A stretch of DNA of 57,149 nucleotides. Source: Chloroflexota bacterium (GTDB lineage: Bacteria > Chloroflexota > Dehalococcoidia > Lucifugimonadales > UBA3495). Numbering within the stretch: the stretch's first letter is position 1; each line of letters opens with the position of its first letter. Both the position numbers and the translations under genes were made by a program. Shown one piece after another: positions 49,843 through 57,149 of this stretch. The stretch is from assembly GCA_022573285.1 (NCBI GenBank), contig JACZUF010000018.1:1-57149 (forward strand), written 5' to 3'. The notes under the pieces were generated by a model, which saw only the letters and a program-made list of their open reading frames with translations, searched no databases and was not told the DNA's origin.

Positions 49843-51040
49843 CAGACCACTGCGCGTTCTGTTTCTGACCCCCTACTTCCGGCCCTATCTGGGGGGTATA
49901 GAAAGGGCGATCGAGCAGCTATCGTTCCAGATGCAGCAATCGGACGCCGTCGAGGCCGTTGGCGTGCTCACAACCAAGTACTCTTTCCCCCGGCATGCTG
50001 AACCCACTTGGGATGACCGGGAGACCACCCCCGAGGGAATCTCCATCTACCGCCTCTCCGGATTCCCCCGTTGGTCCATCCCCCTCTACTCCGTGCCGTT
50101 GGTCTGGTTCTCGCCTCTGCGTCTGAAGAAATATCTGGACGAATTTAGGCCCGACGTGATTCATTTTGTGGGTGACGGCTGGTTTTGGGGCCACTGCTGG
50201 GCGTGGTTCTGGTACCGGGGCCGGGCCCGGTTCGTGTTCACTCCTTCCTACCATACCCTGCCGCCCAGCAGATGGTGGCTGAAGCCCATCAACGCCTTTC
50301 TGTGCCACGTTGCCGACCGGGTGGTGGCGTTGACCGGCCACGAGGCGGAGGGCGTTCGCCGGGCCTATCTGGCGCCCAAAGACAAGCTGGGGATAATCGG
50401 CTGGGGTGCTTCGTTTGACGTTAAATGCGGCCAAAGCGGCCCGGTCCCGGAGCAAGACCAACACCAGTTGGGAGAAGACCAGGACGCCAAACCCCTAACG
50501 GTGCTTTGCGTCGGCCGGCTGGGGAGGCACAAAGGCCAGCTTTGGCTGCTCGAGACCTACCTGCAGGCACGTGCCGAGTTCAAACGCCCGGTGCGCCTGG
50601 TGCTGGTGGGGCGGGATGAGGGCGGCTCCGCCGATATAGAGGGCTTCATCGCCCAGCACCAGCTCCAGGGAGAGGTGATCGTGACCGGCGAAGTCTCGGA
50701 CGCCGAGTTGTCCGAATGGTATGCCGAAGCCGGCCTGTTCGTCCTTTTCTCTCACTACGAGGCCTTTGGACTGGTGTTTCTTGAGGCCATGGGCCACGGC
50801 ACGCCGGTGCTGACCCACGACGTCGGCGCCAACCGGGAGGTGCTGAAACAGGGAGCGGTGGTGGTCCCCAGGTTCGACCGGGAGGCGGCCGCCGGCGAGT
50901 TGGCCCGCCTGGTGAACGATGACGCAGACCGCCGGGAACTGGGTCAGAAAGCCCAGCGGTACGCCCTTTCTGAGTTCACGTGGCCGGCGGTGGCCGAGAA
51001 GTATTTGGAAGTCTACCAGCCCACCCGTACCGCGGCCTGA
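49835..51040 (+). CDS. Family 4 glycosyltransferase
   Basis: A 401-residue GT-B retaining glycosyltransferase. N-terminal domain: L-F-L-T-P-Y-F-R-P-Y-L-G-G-I-E-R (about 10-25). C-terminal domain has V-G-R-L-G-R-H-K-G (donor pyrophosphate site, about 224-232) and the E-x7-E motif F-S-H-Y-E-A-F-G-L-V-F-L-E-A (about 305-318), as in GT4 enzymes. GTG at 49835 has GGAGG six bases upstream and overlaps purL by eight. The glycosidase gene 13 bases downstream suggests a linked sugar task, such as making and degrading one glycoside. Confidence 0.92.
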   Translation: MDNRPLRVLFLTPYFRPYLGGIERAIEQLSFQMQQSDAVEAVGVLTTKYSFPRHAEPTWDDRETTPEGISIYRLSGFPRWSIPLYSVPLVWFSPLRLKKYLDEFRPDVIHFVGDGWFWGHCWAWFWYRGRARFVFTPSYHTLPPSRWWLKPINAFLCHVADRVVALTGHEAEGVRRAYLAPKDKLGIIGWGASFDVKCGQSGPVPEQDQHQLGEDQDAKPLTVLCVGRLGRHKGQLWLLETYLQARAEFKRPVRLVLVGRDEGGSADIEGFIAQHQLQGEVIVTGEVSDAELSEWYAEAGLFVLFSHYEAFGLVFLEAMGHGTPVLTHDVGANREVLKQGAVVVPRFDREAAAGELARLVNDDADRRELGQKAQRYALSEFTWPAVAEKYLEVYQPTRTAA

Positions 51041-51053
51041 GCCCAGGGGATAC

Positions 51054-52283
51054 GTGGACCGAAAAGCACTGGAAGAAGGCGCGCGCCGGATACTGCTGAC
51101 CAACCTGCGCCAGGGCGTGGCCGATTGGAACGGCCAAGAGTACAGCTTCGTCTGCCCCTCCCTCACCGGTTATCCCTTCCAGTGGTTCTGGGACTCCTGC
51201 TTCCACGCCATCGCCCTGCTCCACCTTGACCCGGACCAGGCCAAGGCCGAACTGCGGACCTTGATGAGCGGGGCCCTGCCCGACGGCTTCATGCCCCATA
51301 TCATCTTCTGGGAGATGGAGAAGCAGCCCGATTTCCTGAGCCGCAATATCGTCGGGCAGACCGACCCCCATTACAGTTCCACCATGCAGCCGCCCATCAT
51401 CGCCTACGCCGTGGAACGGGTGTACCGGGCCACCGGCGATGAGGAGTTCCGGAAGGCGGCCCTACCGGTGTTGACCAATTTCTACCGTTGGCTCCGAAGG
51501 TCCAGGGACCCCGACGACGACGGACTGATCGCGGTCATTCAGCCGGAAGAGGCGGGGACGGACTGCTCTCCCAAATACGACGAAGCCCTGGGACTCACCG
51601 AGCTTTCCAATCAGGGGTTCATCGCCGCTTTGAAGGAGGTTTACCGGGCCTACGAGCCGCTGCGGGGCGACGACCATAAGATACTTGCCGCTGATATTTT
51701 TCATTTCGAGGACGTGCTGGTGAACTCGATCTATGCCTTGGGGATGCGCTCCTTGGCACGTCTGCTGGGAGACTCGCCAGACGCGGAGGAGTTCAACCGC
51801 GAGGCCGACCGCACCAGAGATGCCCTGCTGGAGAAGTGCTGGGACGAGGACGCTGGGGCATTCTTCGACCTCTCCGGCGTCGCCGAGAAGCCGGTCAAGG
51901 TTGTGACCATAAGCTCCCTCATGCCGCTGGTCCTCCCGGACCTTCCCAGGCCCATGGTCGAGCGTCTGGTGGAAGACTGGGTGTCGTCGCCCGACCATTT
52001 CTGGACCCCCTATCCGCTGCCCTCCGTTCCGGCCTCCGACCCCAAGTTCATGCCCGGAAATCCCAGGGGGTTCATCTGGCGCGGGCCCTCGTGGATCAAC
52101 ACCAATTGGTTCTTGTCCCACGCCCTGCGGGGCCACGGCTACCCGGAACTGGCCGACGCCATCGTGGCCAAGAGTCACGAGTGCATCGAAAAATCCGGGT
52201 TCAGAGAGTATTACCACCCCTATACCGCCGAGGGGCTTGGCGCCAGGGACTTCGGCTGGTCAACGCTGATCCTGGATATGTGA
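51054..52283 (+). CDS. GH63-like glycosidase (mannosylglycerate/glucosylglycerate hydrolase-like)
   Basis: A 409-residue (alpha/alpha)6-barrel glycoside hydrolase. Landmarks are Q-W-F-W-D-S-C-F-H (about 43-51), the P-K-Y-D-E-A-L region, and F-R-E-Y-Y-H-P-Y-T-A-E-G (about 383-394), where the Glu of R-E-Y is the predicted base and G-W-S-T follows. This is the GH63-like type that includes bacterial mannosylglycerate and glucosylglycerate hydrolases, though the match is from motifs only. GTG at 51054 follows AGGGGA; the frame is open earlier, overlapping the transferase. It is coupled to the GT4 gene upstream. Confidence 0.82.
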   Translation: MDRKALEEGARRILLTNLRQGVADWNGQEYSFVCPSLTGYPFQWFWDSCFHAIALLHLDPDQAKAELRTLMSGALPDGFMPHIIFWEMEKQPDFLSRNIVGQTDPHYSSTMQPPIIAYAVERVYRATGDEEFRKAALPVLTNFYRWLRRSRDPDDDGLIAVIQPEEAGTDCSPKYDEALGLTELSNQGFIAALKEVYRAYEPLRGDDHKILAADIFHFEDVLVNSIYALGMRSLARLLGDSPDAEEFNREADRTRDALLEKCWDEDAGAFFDLSGVAEKPVKVVTISSLMPLVLPDLPRPMVERLVEDWVSSPDHFWTPYPLPSVPASDPKFMPGNPRGFIWRGPSWINTNWFLSHALRGHGYPELADAIVAKSHECIEKSGFREYYHPYTAEGLGARDFGWSTLILDM

Positions 52284-52446
52284 GGGGGCGCGGCCCCGCT
52301 GCCGGAAGAAACATTCGTCATTCCTTTCCGGCAGGCGCATCCGGATTAAAGTCAGGATTCAGCGGGCCAATGAGACTTGGAAATCACTTGAGTAGAGGGA
52401 GGCCGAAGTTCGAAAGACCCAGGTAATAATCAGGGGTTGGTGTTTC

Positions 52447-52779
52447 GTGGCAATTTCCCTGTATCTCGTTGTGTTGCTGGTGTTTTTGGGGATATATATC
52501 GGACAGGACTTACTGCACCGGTCGCAACACAGTTGGTGGCAAAACGCGATCGGCCCGGCTGTCATAGTTATTCAGTTGTCAGCGTTAAGCCTGTTCGCTT
52601 GGGGATTGACCGTATGGAGTTCTTCTCTGGCGTGGAGAGTGCGGTTGTCTGCGTGGCTGATATTGTTTGCGGCGTTGGTCCCCATGGCCAGTTTTTCTGT
52701 ATATCTAGCGCCGCTCTTGATGACGACAATGCCGGTCCTATGGCCATGGCACCGGGCGGCAAGGCGAATAGAAAGTTAA
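52447..52779 (+). CDS. Small membrane protein, unknown
   Basis: The predicted 110-residue protein has three hydrophobic helices (about 3-20, 38-58 and 65-90) and a short basic tail (W-H-R-A-A-R-R). The start would be GTG at 52447; no good ribosome-binding site is seen. It is less GC-rich than its neighbours and stands alone between the glycosidase gene and a terminator. The membrane pattern is regular enough to call a gene, but no family is recognised. Confidence 0.45.
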   Translation: MAISLYLVVLLVFLGIYIGQDLLHRSQHSWWQNAIGPAVIVIQLSALSLFAWGLTVWSSSLAWRVRLSAWLILFAALVPMASFSVYLAPLLMTTMPVLWPWHRAARRIES

Positions 52780-52782
52780 ACA

Positions 52783-52813
52783 AAAAAGCGTCCGCCAAAG
52801 GCGGACGCTTTCC
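52783..52813 (-). terminator. Rho-independent terminator of the NYN gene
   Basis: AAAGCGTCCGCC and GGCGGACGCTTT form a twelve-pair stem with a three-base loop; on the minus strand it is followed by six Ts. It lies 34 bases after the NYN-protein stop codon. In the plus direction it could weakly end the membrane-protein transcript as well. Confidence 0.92.
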
Positions 52814-52846
52814 AGTCGCTTATTTCGGGTTACTACTGGGGTCGGT

Positions 52847-54625
52847 CTAGTTTCGGCGGGGCCGGAAGAGCCGCGAGATGAAACCGGTCTCGGTGCGGGC
52901 TTCGGCGGCCGATTTGCCCGATTCGTAGTCGTCATCGTCGTAGTCGATGTATTCTTCAACGGCCGCTGCGGCACCGTAGTCAACCGCCTCTATGGTATCA
53001 AGGGTTTCCGGCGGTTCGTCCCGGTCCACGGGGACGGAACTCGCCTCGCTGACATCAGGGCCGGCATCGCCCGAACGTACGGCTATGGCTTGTTCCACCA
53101 AGGGGTGATCGTGGTTCAGGTTGAAGGTGCGGCGGCGGCGGTTCTGGCTGGAGGTCTCGTCGCGCCAGGTATGGTTGCCCTTCTGGAAGAAATTGCCGTC
53201 GCTCAGGCTGCGGAGCATCTTGCTGACGTAGGTGCGGGAACTGGTCTGGCCCCACCGCTGGGTGATCTCCGCGTGCCCGGCTTCCAGGCCCTGGGATAGG
53301 GCGGTGCAGATCTCGGTGACCAGGAAGTTGAAGGCGACGTGACTGACGCCCTCCTGGTGCTCCAGGGTATCGGCCATGAAGATCAGGTCGGAGACGCGGT
53401 CCGCAAGCAGACCGTCGTCCGGTTCGGTGGGCATGCCCAAGCCGCTGATGGCATCCTGTAGCGCCTGGGCCAGTTCCCGGTTGTCACCGAACGGGGAATT
53501 GGGGGTGGCGGACGTTCCGGTGTTGTATTCCGGGAGGTCCACTTCGTCATGTTGTCCATTGGTGGAGACGGCAACCACCGCTTCCTGGGCCGCATCGGCG
53601 TCTTCTCTATGAGTGTCGCCGGCAGGCTCTGGCGCTACAGCTTCCGGTGCCAGCGAGGTTTCGGGTTCCTGCTGCCTGGAGCGGGGTAGACGGCCCCGGC
53701 GGCGTCCCAGCCTGGAGCCGGGACTGGAGAACGTGGCTTCAGTCGCGCCTTCGGGAATGTCCTCGTCGGCCATGATGGCCCAGTCGACGAGGCCGGCCGT
53801 GATCAGCCGGATGTTGCCATTCTGCGCCACTCTGGCCATCAGCCGTTTGAATCCCGAGTAGCCCAACTTCTTCTCGTCAAATTCGGGGTAGCGGCGCATC
53901 AGACGCTGCTTGATGGAGGTCAACAGCGGGTTGCCGCCCGCCTTGCGCTCATCCCGGATTATCTCTTCAATGGCCCGAATCATGTCCTGCAGGTCGTCGG
54001 CGGCGGTCCGGTCCGGGGATGAATCGGAGGCCGTTTTGCCGGAGGGCTTGGCCTCTGAGGCCGCCTCGGCAGGTACCACAGGGTCCACATCAACGTCGTA
54101 AAGAATCAATGTGTCCACCTGATCGGCCAGGCGGCGCGAGGTGCTCCAAGAGACGCCGATGACGATCACATGCTTGCCCATGGTCCGGAGTGCGTTCACC
54201 ACGTGGATGAAATCGGAATCCCCGGAGACCAGCACGTAGGTGCCGATGTTGGGGTATGAATGGGCGATTTCGATACAGTCGGCGGTCATTTTGACGTCGA
54301 CGCTGTTCTTGATGCGGCCCGTGCGTATGCCGTTGGCATTGGTGGCGCCGGGAGAAGGCGCTCTGGTGGGCACGAACACCGGCTCGATGCCGGCGGCGTA
54401 GAGGGAGGGCGGGTCGTTGATGAATTGGCTGGCGCCCCGAAGCTCCGGGGCCCTGGTGACCCAGTCCGCGTAGGCCTTGGCGATCACTACGCGTCCGTGG
54501 TTGGATACTTCTTCTTTGAGGGCGGAAACGTTGGGGGTGCGGTGGCCTACGGCCAGACTGATCTTGAAGTTCTCCCAGTCGATGAAAAGGGCGACATCCG
54601 TGCCGCGGTTAAGATGGTCCTGCAT
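52847..54625 (-). CDS. NYN-domain putative RNase with LOTUS/OST-HTH-like domain
   Basis: A 592-residue protein. Residues 9-180 are a NYN (LabA/DUF88) PIN-like nuclease domain: A-L-F-I-D-W-E-N-F (Asp16), D-V-K-M-T-A-D (Asp110) and V-S-G-D-S-D-F (Asp136, Asp138) supply the metal site. Residues about 211-290 (L-T-S-I-K-Q-R-L-M-R-R-Y-P-E-F, Y-S-G-F-K-R-L-M) look like an OST-HTH/LOTUS RNA-binding domain. After a disordered linker (about 290-395), a winged-helix-like region at about 400-500 and a charged tail follow. The NYN-LOTUS order recalls animal MARF1/limkain. The target RNA is unknown. A monocistronic gene closed by a strong terminator. Confidence 0.85.
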   Translation of the reverse strand: MQDHLNRGTDVALFIDWENFKISLAVGHRTPNVSALKEEVSNHGRVVIAKAYADWVTRAPELRGASQFINDPPSLYAAGIEPVFVPTRAPSPGATNANGIRTGRIKNSVDVKMTADCIEIAHSYPNIGTYVLVSGDSDFIHVVNALRTMGKHVIVIGVSWSTSRRLADQVDTLILYDVDVDPVVPAEAASEAKPSGKTASDSSPDRTAADDLQDMIRAIEEIIRDERKAGGNPLLTSIKQRLMRRYPEFDEKKLGYSGFKRLMARVAQNGNIRLITAGLVDWAIMADEDIPEGATEATFSSPGSRLGRRRGRLPRSRQQEPETSLAPEAVAPEPAGDTHREDADAAQEAVVAVSTNGQHDEVDLPEYNTGTSATPNSPFGDNRELAQALQDAISGLGMPTEPDDGLLADRVSDLIFMADTLEHQEGVSHVAFNFLVTEICTALSQGLEAGHAEITQRWGQTSSRTYVSKMLRSLSDGNFFQKGNHTWRDETSSQNRRRRTFNLNHDHPLVEQAIAVRSGDAGPDVSEASSVPVDRDEPPETLDTIEAVDYGAAAAVEEYIDYDDDDYESGKSAAEARTETGFISRLFRPRRN

Positions 54626-54771
54626 GCAGTAATACGTCCCGGTGGCCCGTCTTTAGGCTCACCCATGTGTCTTTACTAGTGTAAGGCGCGGCAAAGGAGG
54701 AGTCAAGAAACGGCGCGGAGCATTTGGGCTGGGACCCTCCTTCCGCGGAAGGAGCGGGCTGCCCGCCTTTC

Positions 54772-54800
54772 TTGACAACGGCCACACTTTCCTAGATTGT
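54772..54800 (+). promoter_or_regulatory. Candidate promoter of the SDR gene
   Basis: TTGACA at 54772-54777 is followed by TAGATT at 54793-54798 (spacer 15) or GATTGT at 54795-54800 (spacer 17). It lies about 90 bases before the ATG at 54891 and reads toward it. The region from 54626 to 54890 otherwise holds no gene. Confidence 0.4.
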
Positions 54801-54890
54801 ACGCCTCGTGTAAAACAGCCGGTTTTCGTGGCCGTGTTTCGATCAAGTGCCTGTGTTTCGAGGCCGGCGGTAAATTCAGAGGTGCAATAA

Positions 54891-55709
54891 ATGGTGGACC
54901 GACCCCCCAGACTTGAAGGCAAAGTGGCAATCGTAACCGGCGCCGGTTCCAGCGGCGAGGGAGTGGGCAACGGCAAGGCGGCGTCCATCCTTTTCGCCAG
55001 GGAAGGGGCCAAGGTACTGTTGGTGGACTTCCAGGAAGACCGGGCCCGGGAGACTCTTCAGATGATTCAGGAAGAGGGCGGAGTCGCCTCCACCATCCAG
55101 GGCGACATGACCAAGCTGGAGGATTGTGAACGCATGGCTGAGGCGGCCATGGAGCGATACGGCCGGGTGGACATCCTGGACAATAACGTGGGCATCTCCC
55201 AGCGGGGCACGGTGGTGGAGGTCAGCGAAGAAGACTGGGACCGGGTTATGACGGTCAACCTGAAGACCATCATGCTGGCCAGCAAGGCTACTATTCCCCA
55301 CATCATCGCCAGCGGCGGCGGCGGGGCAATCATCAACATCTCGTCCATCGCGGGGCTTCGGGCGCATACCAGCACGCCCTACAGCACGTCCAAGGCGGGA
55401 GTGATCGGACTGACCTTCTCCATGGCCGCCGACCACGCCGCGGACAATATCCGGGTCAACGCCATCGCGCCCGGCTTGGTCTACACGCCCATGGTGGCCC
55501 CGCGCATGAACGACGACCTGCGCCAGTACCGCACTCAGGCCGCTCCGCTCAAGACCGAAGGCACCGGCTGGGACGTTGGATACGCCGCGTTGTTCCTGGC
55601 CAGCGACGAGGCCCGCTGGATCACCGGCGTCTGTCTGCCGGTGGACGCCGGCCTGACCGCCGTCCACCCCGGCACCTACAGCCCGATGAGCCAGCAGACG
55701 AGGTATTAG
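54891..55709 (+). CDS. SDR-family oxidoreductase
   Basis: A 272-residue short-chain dehydrogenase with intact catalysis: Ser in N-I-S-S-I, Tyr and Lys in Y-S-T-S-K, and N-N-V-G in place of N-N-A-G. The cofactor loop is longer than usual (T-G-A-G-S-S-G-E-G-V-G-N-G), a form found in a subset of SDRs. Asp in L-L-V-D-F-Q suggests NAD. The I-R-V-N-A-I-A-P-G segment and a C-terminal extension Y-S-P-M-S-Q-Q-T-R-Y are present. It precedes another SDR gene and the two may act in one pathway. Confidence 0.92.
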   Translation: MVDRPPRLEGKVAIVTGAGSSGEGVGNGKAASILFAREGAKVLLVDFQEDRARETLQMIQEEGGVASTIQGDMTKLEDCERMAEAAMERYGRVDILDNNVGISQRGTVVEVSEEDWDRVMTVNLKTIMLASKATIPHIIASGGGGAIINISSIAGLRAHTSTPYSTSKAGVIGLTFSMAADHAADNIRVNAIAPGLVYTPMVAPRMNDDLRQYRTQAAPLKTEGTGWDVGYAALFLASDEARWITGVCLPVDAGLTAVHPGTYSPMSQQTRY

Positions 55710-55735
55710 CCGCGGCGCCCTCACCCGGCGCGGGA

Positions 55736-55759
55736 GAGGGAGAAAACCTCTTCTCCCTC
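55736..55759. repeat. Intergenic hairpin repeat
   Basis: GAGGGAGAA pairs with TTCTCCCTC over a six-base loop (nine perfect pairs) between the two SDR genes. It sits in a longer C/G-rich stretch (about 55718-55790) of the type that recurs between genes in several environmental bacteria. There is no U-tract, so a repeat or mRNA-stabilising element fits better than a terminator. Confidence 0.55.
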
Positions 55760-55829
55760 CTGGGGGAAGGTTGGGATGGGGGTGAATTGACTCTTCGCAC
55801 ACCAAACTCCAGCTTTAAGGAGCCCCACC

Positions 55830-56582
55830 ATGCGTTTACAGGGAAAGGTAGCCTTCATCAGTGGCGGCAGCCGGGGCATGGGCGCCGTTGAGGCGGCGTT
55901 GTTCGCCAAAGAAGGGGCCAAGGTGGTGGTGGGCGACGTGCGCGAGGAGGAGGGCCGCAGCCTGGTTGAAAAGATCGCTGGCGAAGGCGGGGACGCGGTC
56001 TTTGTGCGGTTGGACGTGACCAGCGAGACGGACTGGGAGGCGGCCGTTGCCGAGGCGGTGGAGCGCTACGGCAAGCTGGACGTGCTGGTGAACAACGCCG
56101 GAGTCAGCGCCAGGGGTTCCATCGAAGAGACCACCGTGGCCGATTGGGACCGGGTGATGGACATCAACGCCAAAGGAGTGTTTCTAGGCACCCGCCGCGT
56201 CATCCCCGAGATGCGCAAGGCCGGAGGCGGGTCCATCATCAACATCTCGTCCCAGTTGGGACTGGTGGGCATGAAAGAGAGCAGCCCCCAGTACCAGGCG
56301 TCCAAGGGGGCGGTCAGGCTTTTCACCAAGTCGGCGGCCATCCAGTACGCATCCGAGGGCATCCGGGTCAACTCCGTCCACCCCGGCCCCATCGTCACCC
56401 CCATGACCGAGGCGCGGCGGTCCGACGCGGCCGTGCAGCAGATGATGATCTCGCGGATCCCCCTGGGCCGCTACGGCGAGTCCGAGGACGTGGCTTACGG
56501 AGTTTTGTACCTGGCCTCCGACGAGTCGTCCTTCGTCACCGGCAGCGAGTTGGTCATCGACGGTGGTTGGACGGCCCAGTAA
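55830..56582 (+). CDS. SDR-family oxidoreductase
   Basis: A classical 250-residue SDR. It has S-G-G-S-R-G-M-G (cofactor loop, about 11-18), N-N-A-G (about 89-92), catalytic Ser in N-I-S-S-Q, Tyr and Lys in Y-Q-A-S-K, V-H-P-G-P-I after strand 6 and the final I-D-G-G-W. Asp in V-V-G-D-V suggests NAD preference. It resembles 3-alpha/20-beta-hydroxysteroid and cyclohexanol-type dehydrogenases, but the substrate is unknown. It lies 120 bases downstream of the SDR at 54891 on the same strand. Confidence 0.93.
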   Translation: MRLQGKVAFISGGSRGMGAVEAALFAKEGAKVVVGDVREEEGRSLVEKIAGEGGDAVFVRLDVTSETDWEAAVAEAVERYGKLDVLVNNAGVSARGSIEETTVADWDRVMDINAKGVFLGTRRVIPEMRKAGGGSIINISSQLGLVGMKESSPQYQASKGAVRLFTKSAAIQYASEGIRVNSVHPGPIVTPMTEARRSDAAVQQMMISRIPLGRYGESEDVAYGVLYLASDESSFVTGSELVIDGGWTAQ

Positions 56583-56620
56583 GCTGGTCCCAGTCAACAC
56601 GGCGAAATTGCGCCCCAGCA

Positions 56621-56715
56621 GAGCCTGTCGAAGGGCGCATAGTAGGTGGTTCGACAAGCTCACCACGAGCGGACGAACACCTGAATTTCGCTCATCCTGA
56701 GCTTGTCGAAGGACC
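56621..56715. repeat. Dispersed palindromic repeat, copy 2
   Basis: Bases 56621-56672 are the complement of 3930-3980 with about three differences. Within this copy TTCGACAAGCTCA (56650-56662) pairs with TGAGCTTGTCGAA (56698-56710), a perfect 13-base inverted repeat. It lies between the convergent SDR and amidohydrolase genes. Confidence 0.85.
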
Positions 56716-56749
56716 GATTGAGTTCGATTTCCGGATTTTGCAACAGCCT

Positions 56750-57149
56750 TTAGGTTGACGCCCGGCCCCGGCGCAGGGACCGGCCCGGCAGTGCTCCGGT
56801 ATTTTCGCCGTTTTCGATGACCACTTGGCCGTTCACGATCACGTAATCGATGCCCACCGGGTAGTGCTTTGGGTCGTCCTTGGTGGCGTGGGTCTTGACC
56901 GTATCGGGATTGAAGATGACGATGTCGGCCTTGAAGCCGTCCCGCAGCAGTCCCCGGTCCGGCAGGCCCAGCCGCTGGGCCGGGAACGAAGTCATCTTGC
57001 GGATGGCCTCGGGCAGCTTCAAGTGCTTCTCGGCCCGGACGAACTCGGCCAGCACGATGGGGAAGCAGCCGTAGGTGCGGGGATTGGGGTACTCGCCGAA
57101 GAGGATGGAGTCGCTGGCGATCATTCCCGCCGGGTGGGACACGAAGGCG
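56750..57149 (-). CDS. Amidohydrolase/N-acyl-D-amino-acid deacylase family, C-terminal fragment
   Basis: The frame is open to the right edge, so the N-terminus is missing; 132 codons are present before the TAA at 56750. The end resembles D-aminoacylase/dihydroorotase-type amidohydrolases: S-D-S-I-L-F-G near the start (metal-binding Asp region), F-P-I-V-L-A-E-F-V-R, M-T-S-F-P-A-Q-R-L-G-L-P-D-R-G-L-L-R-D-G-F-K-A-D-I, and the final V-I-V-N-G-Q-V-V-I-E-N-G. The substrate is not predictable from this part. Confidence 0.85.
   Translation of the reverse strand, partial: AFVSHPAGMIASDSILFGEYPNPRTYGCFPIVLAEFVRAEKHLKLPEAIRKMTSFPAQRLGLPDRGLLRDGFKADIVIFNPDTVKTHATKDDPKHYPVGIDYVIVNGQVVIENGENTGALPGRSLRRGRAST

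Noticed and set aside
1-57149. CRISPR arrays, rRNA and tRNA genes
   Set aside because: No regularly spaced direct repeats were seen and no tRNA or rRNA signature was recognised, although this was by reading only, without a covariance search.

Overview
The window is about 57 kb of mostly GC-rich bacterial chromosome, densely coding on both strands, with many GTG and TTG starts. It carries an aa3-type respiratory oxidase operon, a split glycine decarboxylase (gcvT-H-PA-PB), an LppX/LprAFG-type lipoprotein, azurin/auracyanin-type copper domains, many short-chain dehydrogenases and MaoC-type hydratases, and lipoproteins but no outer-membrane genes. This mix suggests an aerobic, heterotrophic member of the Chloroflexota, probably a Dehalococcoidia/SAR202-like lineage. 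That placement is inferred from gene content; no rRNA or other phylogenetic marker was tested.

Layout. 0-4 kb: end of a carboxymuconolactone decarboxylase-like gene, an alpha/beta hydrolase, a fluoride channel, an MmgE/PrpD protein and an SDR-like protein without its catalytic residues. 4.0-7.3 kb: a less GC-rich block behind a dispersed repeat, with an inositol-monophosphatase-like enzyme, a small membrane protein and a regulator with two helix-turn-helix modules. 7.4-10.7 kb: a thioredoxin-fold lipoprotein and an ABC-2 exporter operon. 11.1-18.2 kb: heme A synthesis (ctaA, ctaB) and cytochrome oxidase (ctaC-ctaD-ctaE plus subunit IV fused to two blue-copper domains), closed by a strong terminator. 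18.3-25.3 kb: single metabolic genes and a 789-residue permease/beta-helix fusion. 25.4-29.75 kb: glycine cleavage operon. 29.75-37.5 kb: oxidoreductases, a MaoC didomain protein, a HicAB-type locus, and a TolB-like/LprG-like/MFS operon that recalls mycobacterial lprG-P55. 37.8-40.3 kb: obgE-nadD-pyrE. 40.3-45 kb: Fe-S genes (ygfZ-like, A-type carrier), a BioD-like/DRTGG ATPase, a pentapeptide-repeat protein, and an operon of two hotdog proteins followed by a SelW-like selenoprotein gene with an in-frame TGA. 45.2-52.8 kb: an unknown protein, recF, purL, a GT4 glycosyltransferase coupled to a GH63-like glycosidase, and a small membrane protein. 52.8-57.1 kb: a NYN-nuclease protein with a probable LOTUS domain, two SDRs and the end of an amidohydrolase.

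The genes form three main functional themes: respiration (heme A, oxidase, copper domains), one-carbon and nucleotide metabolism (glycine cleavage, pyrE, purL, nadD), and oxidation of varied organic substrates (SDRs, HIBADH-like and aldo/keto reductases, MmgE/PrpD, MaoC proteins). The most notable observations are the selenocysteine gene at 43847-44131, which simple gene calling would truncate to its last 67 residues, the subunit IV/double-cupredoxin fusion and the permease/beta-helix fusion.
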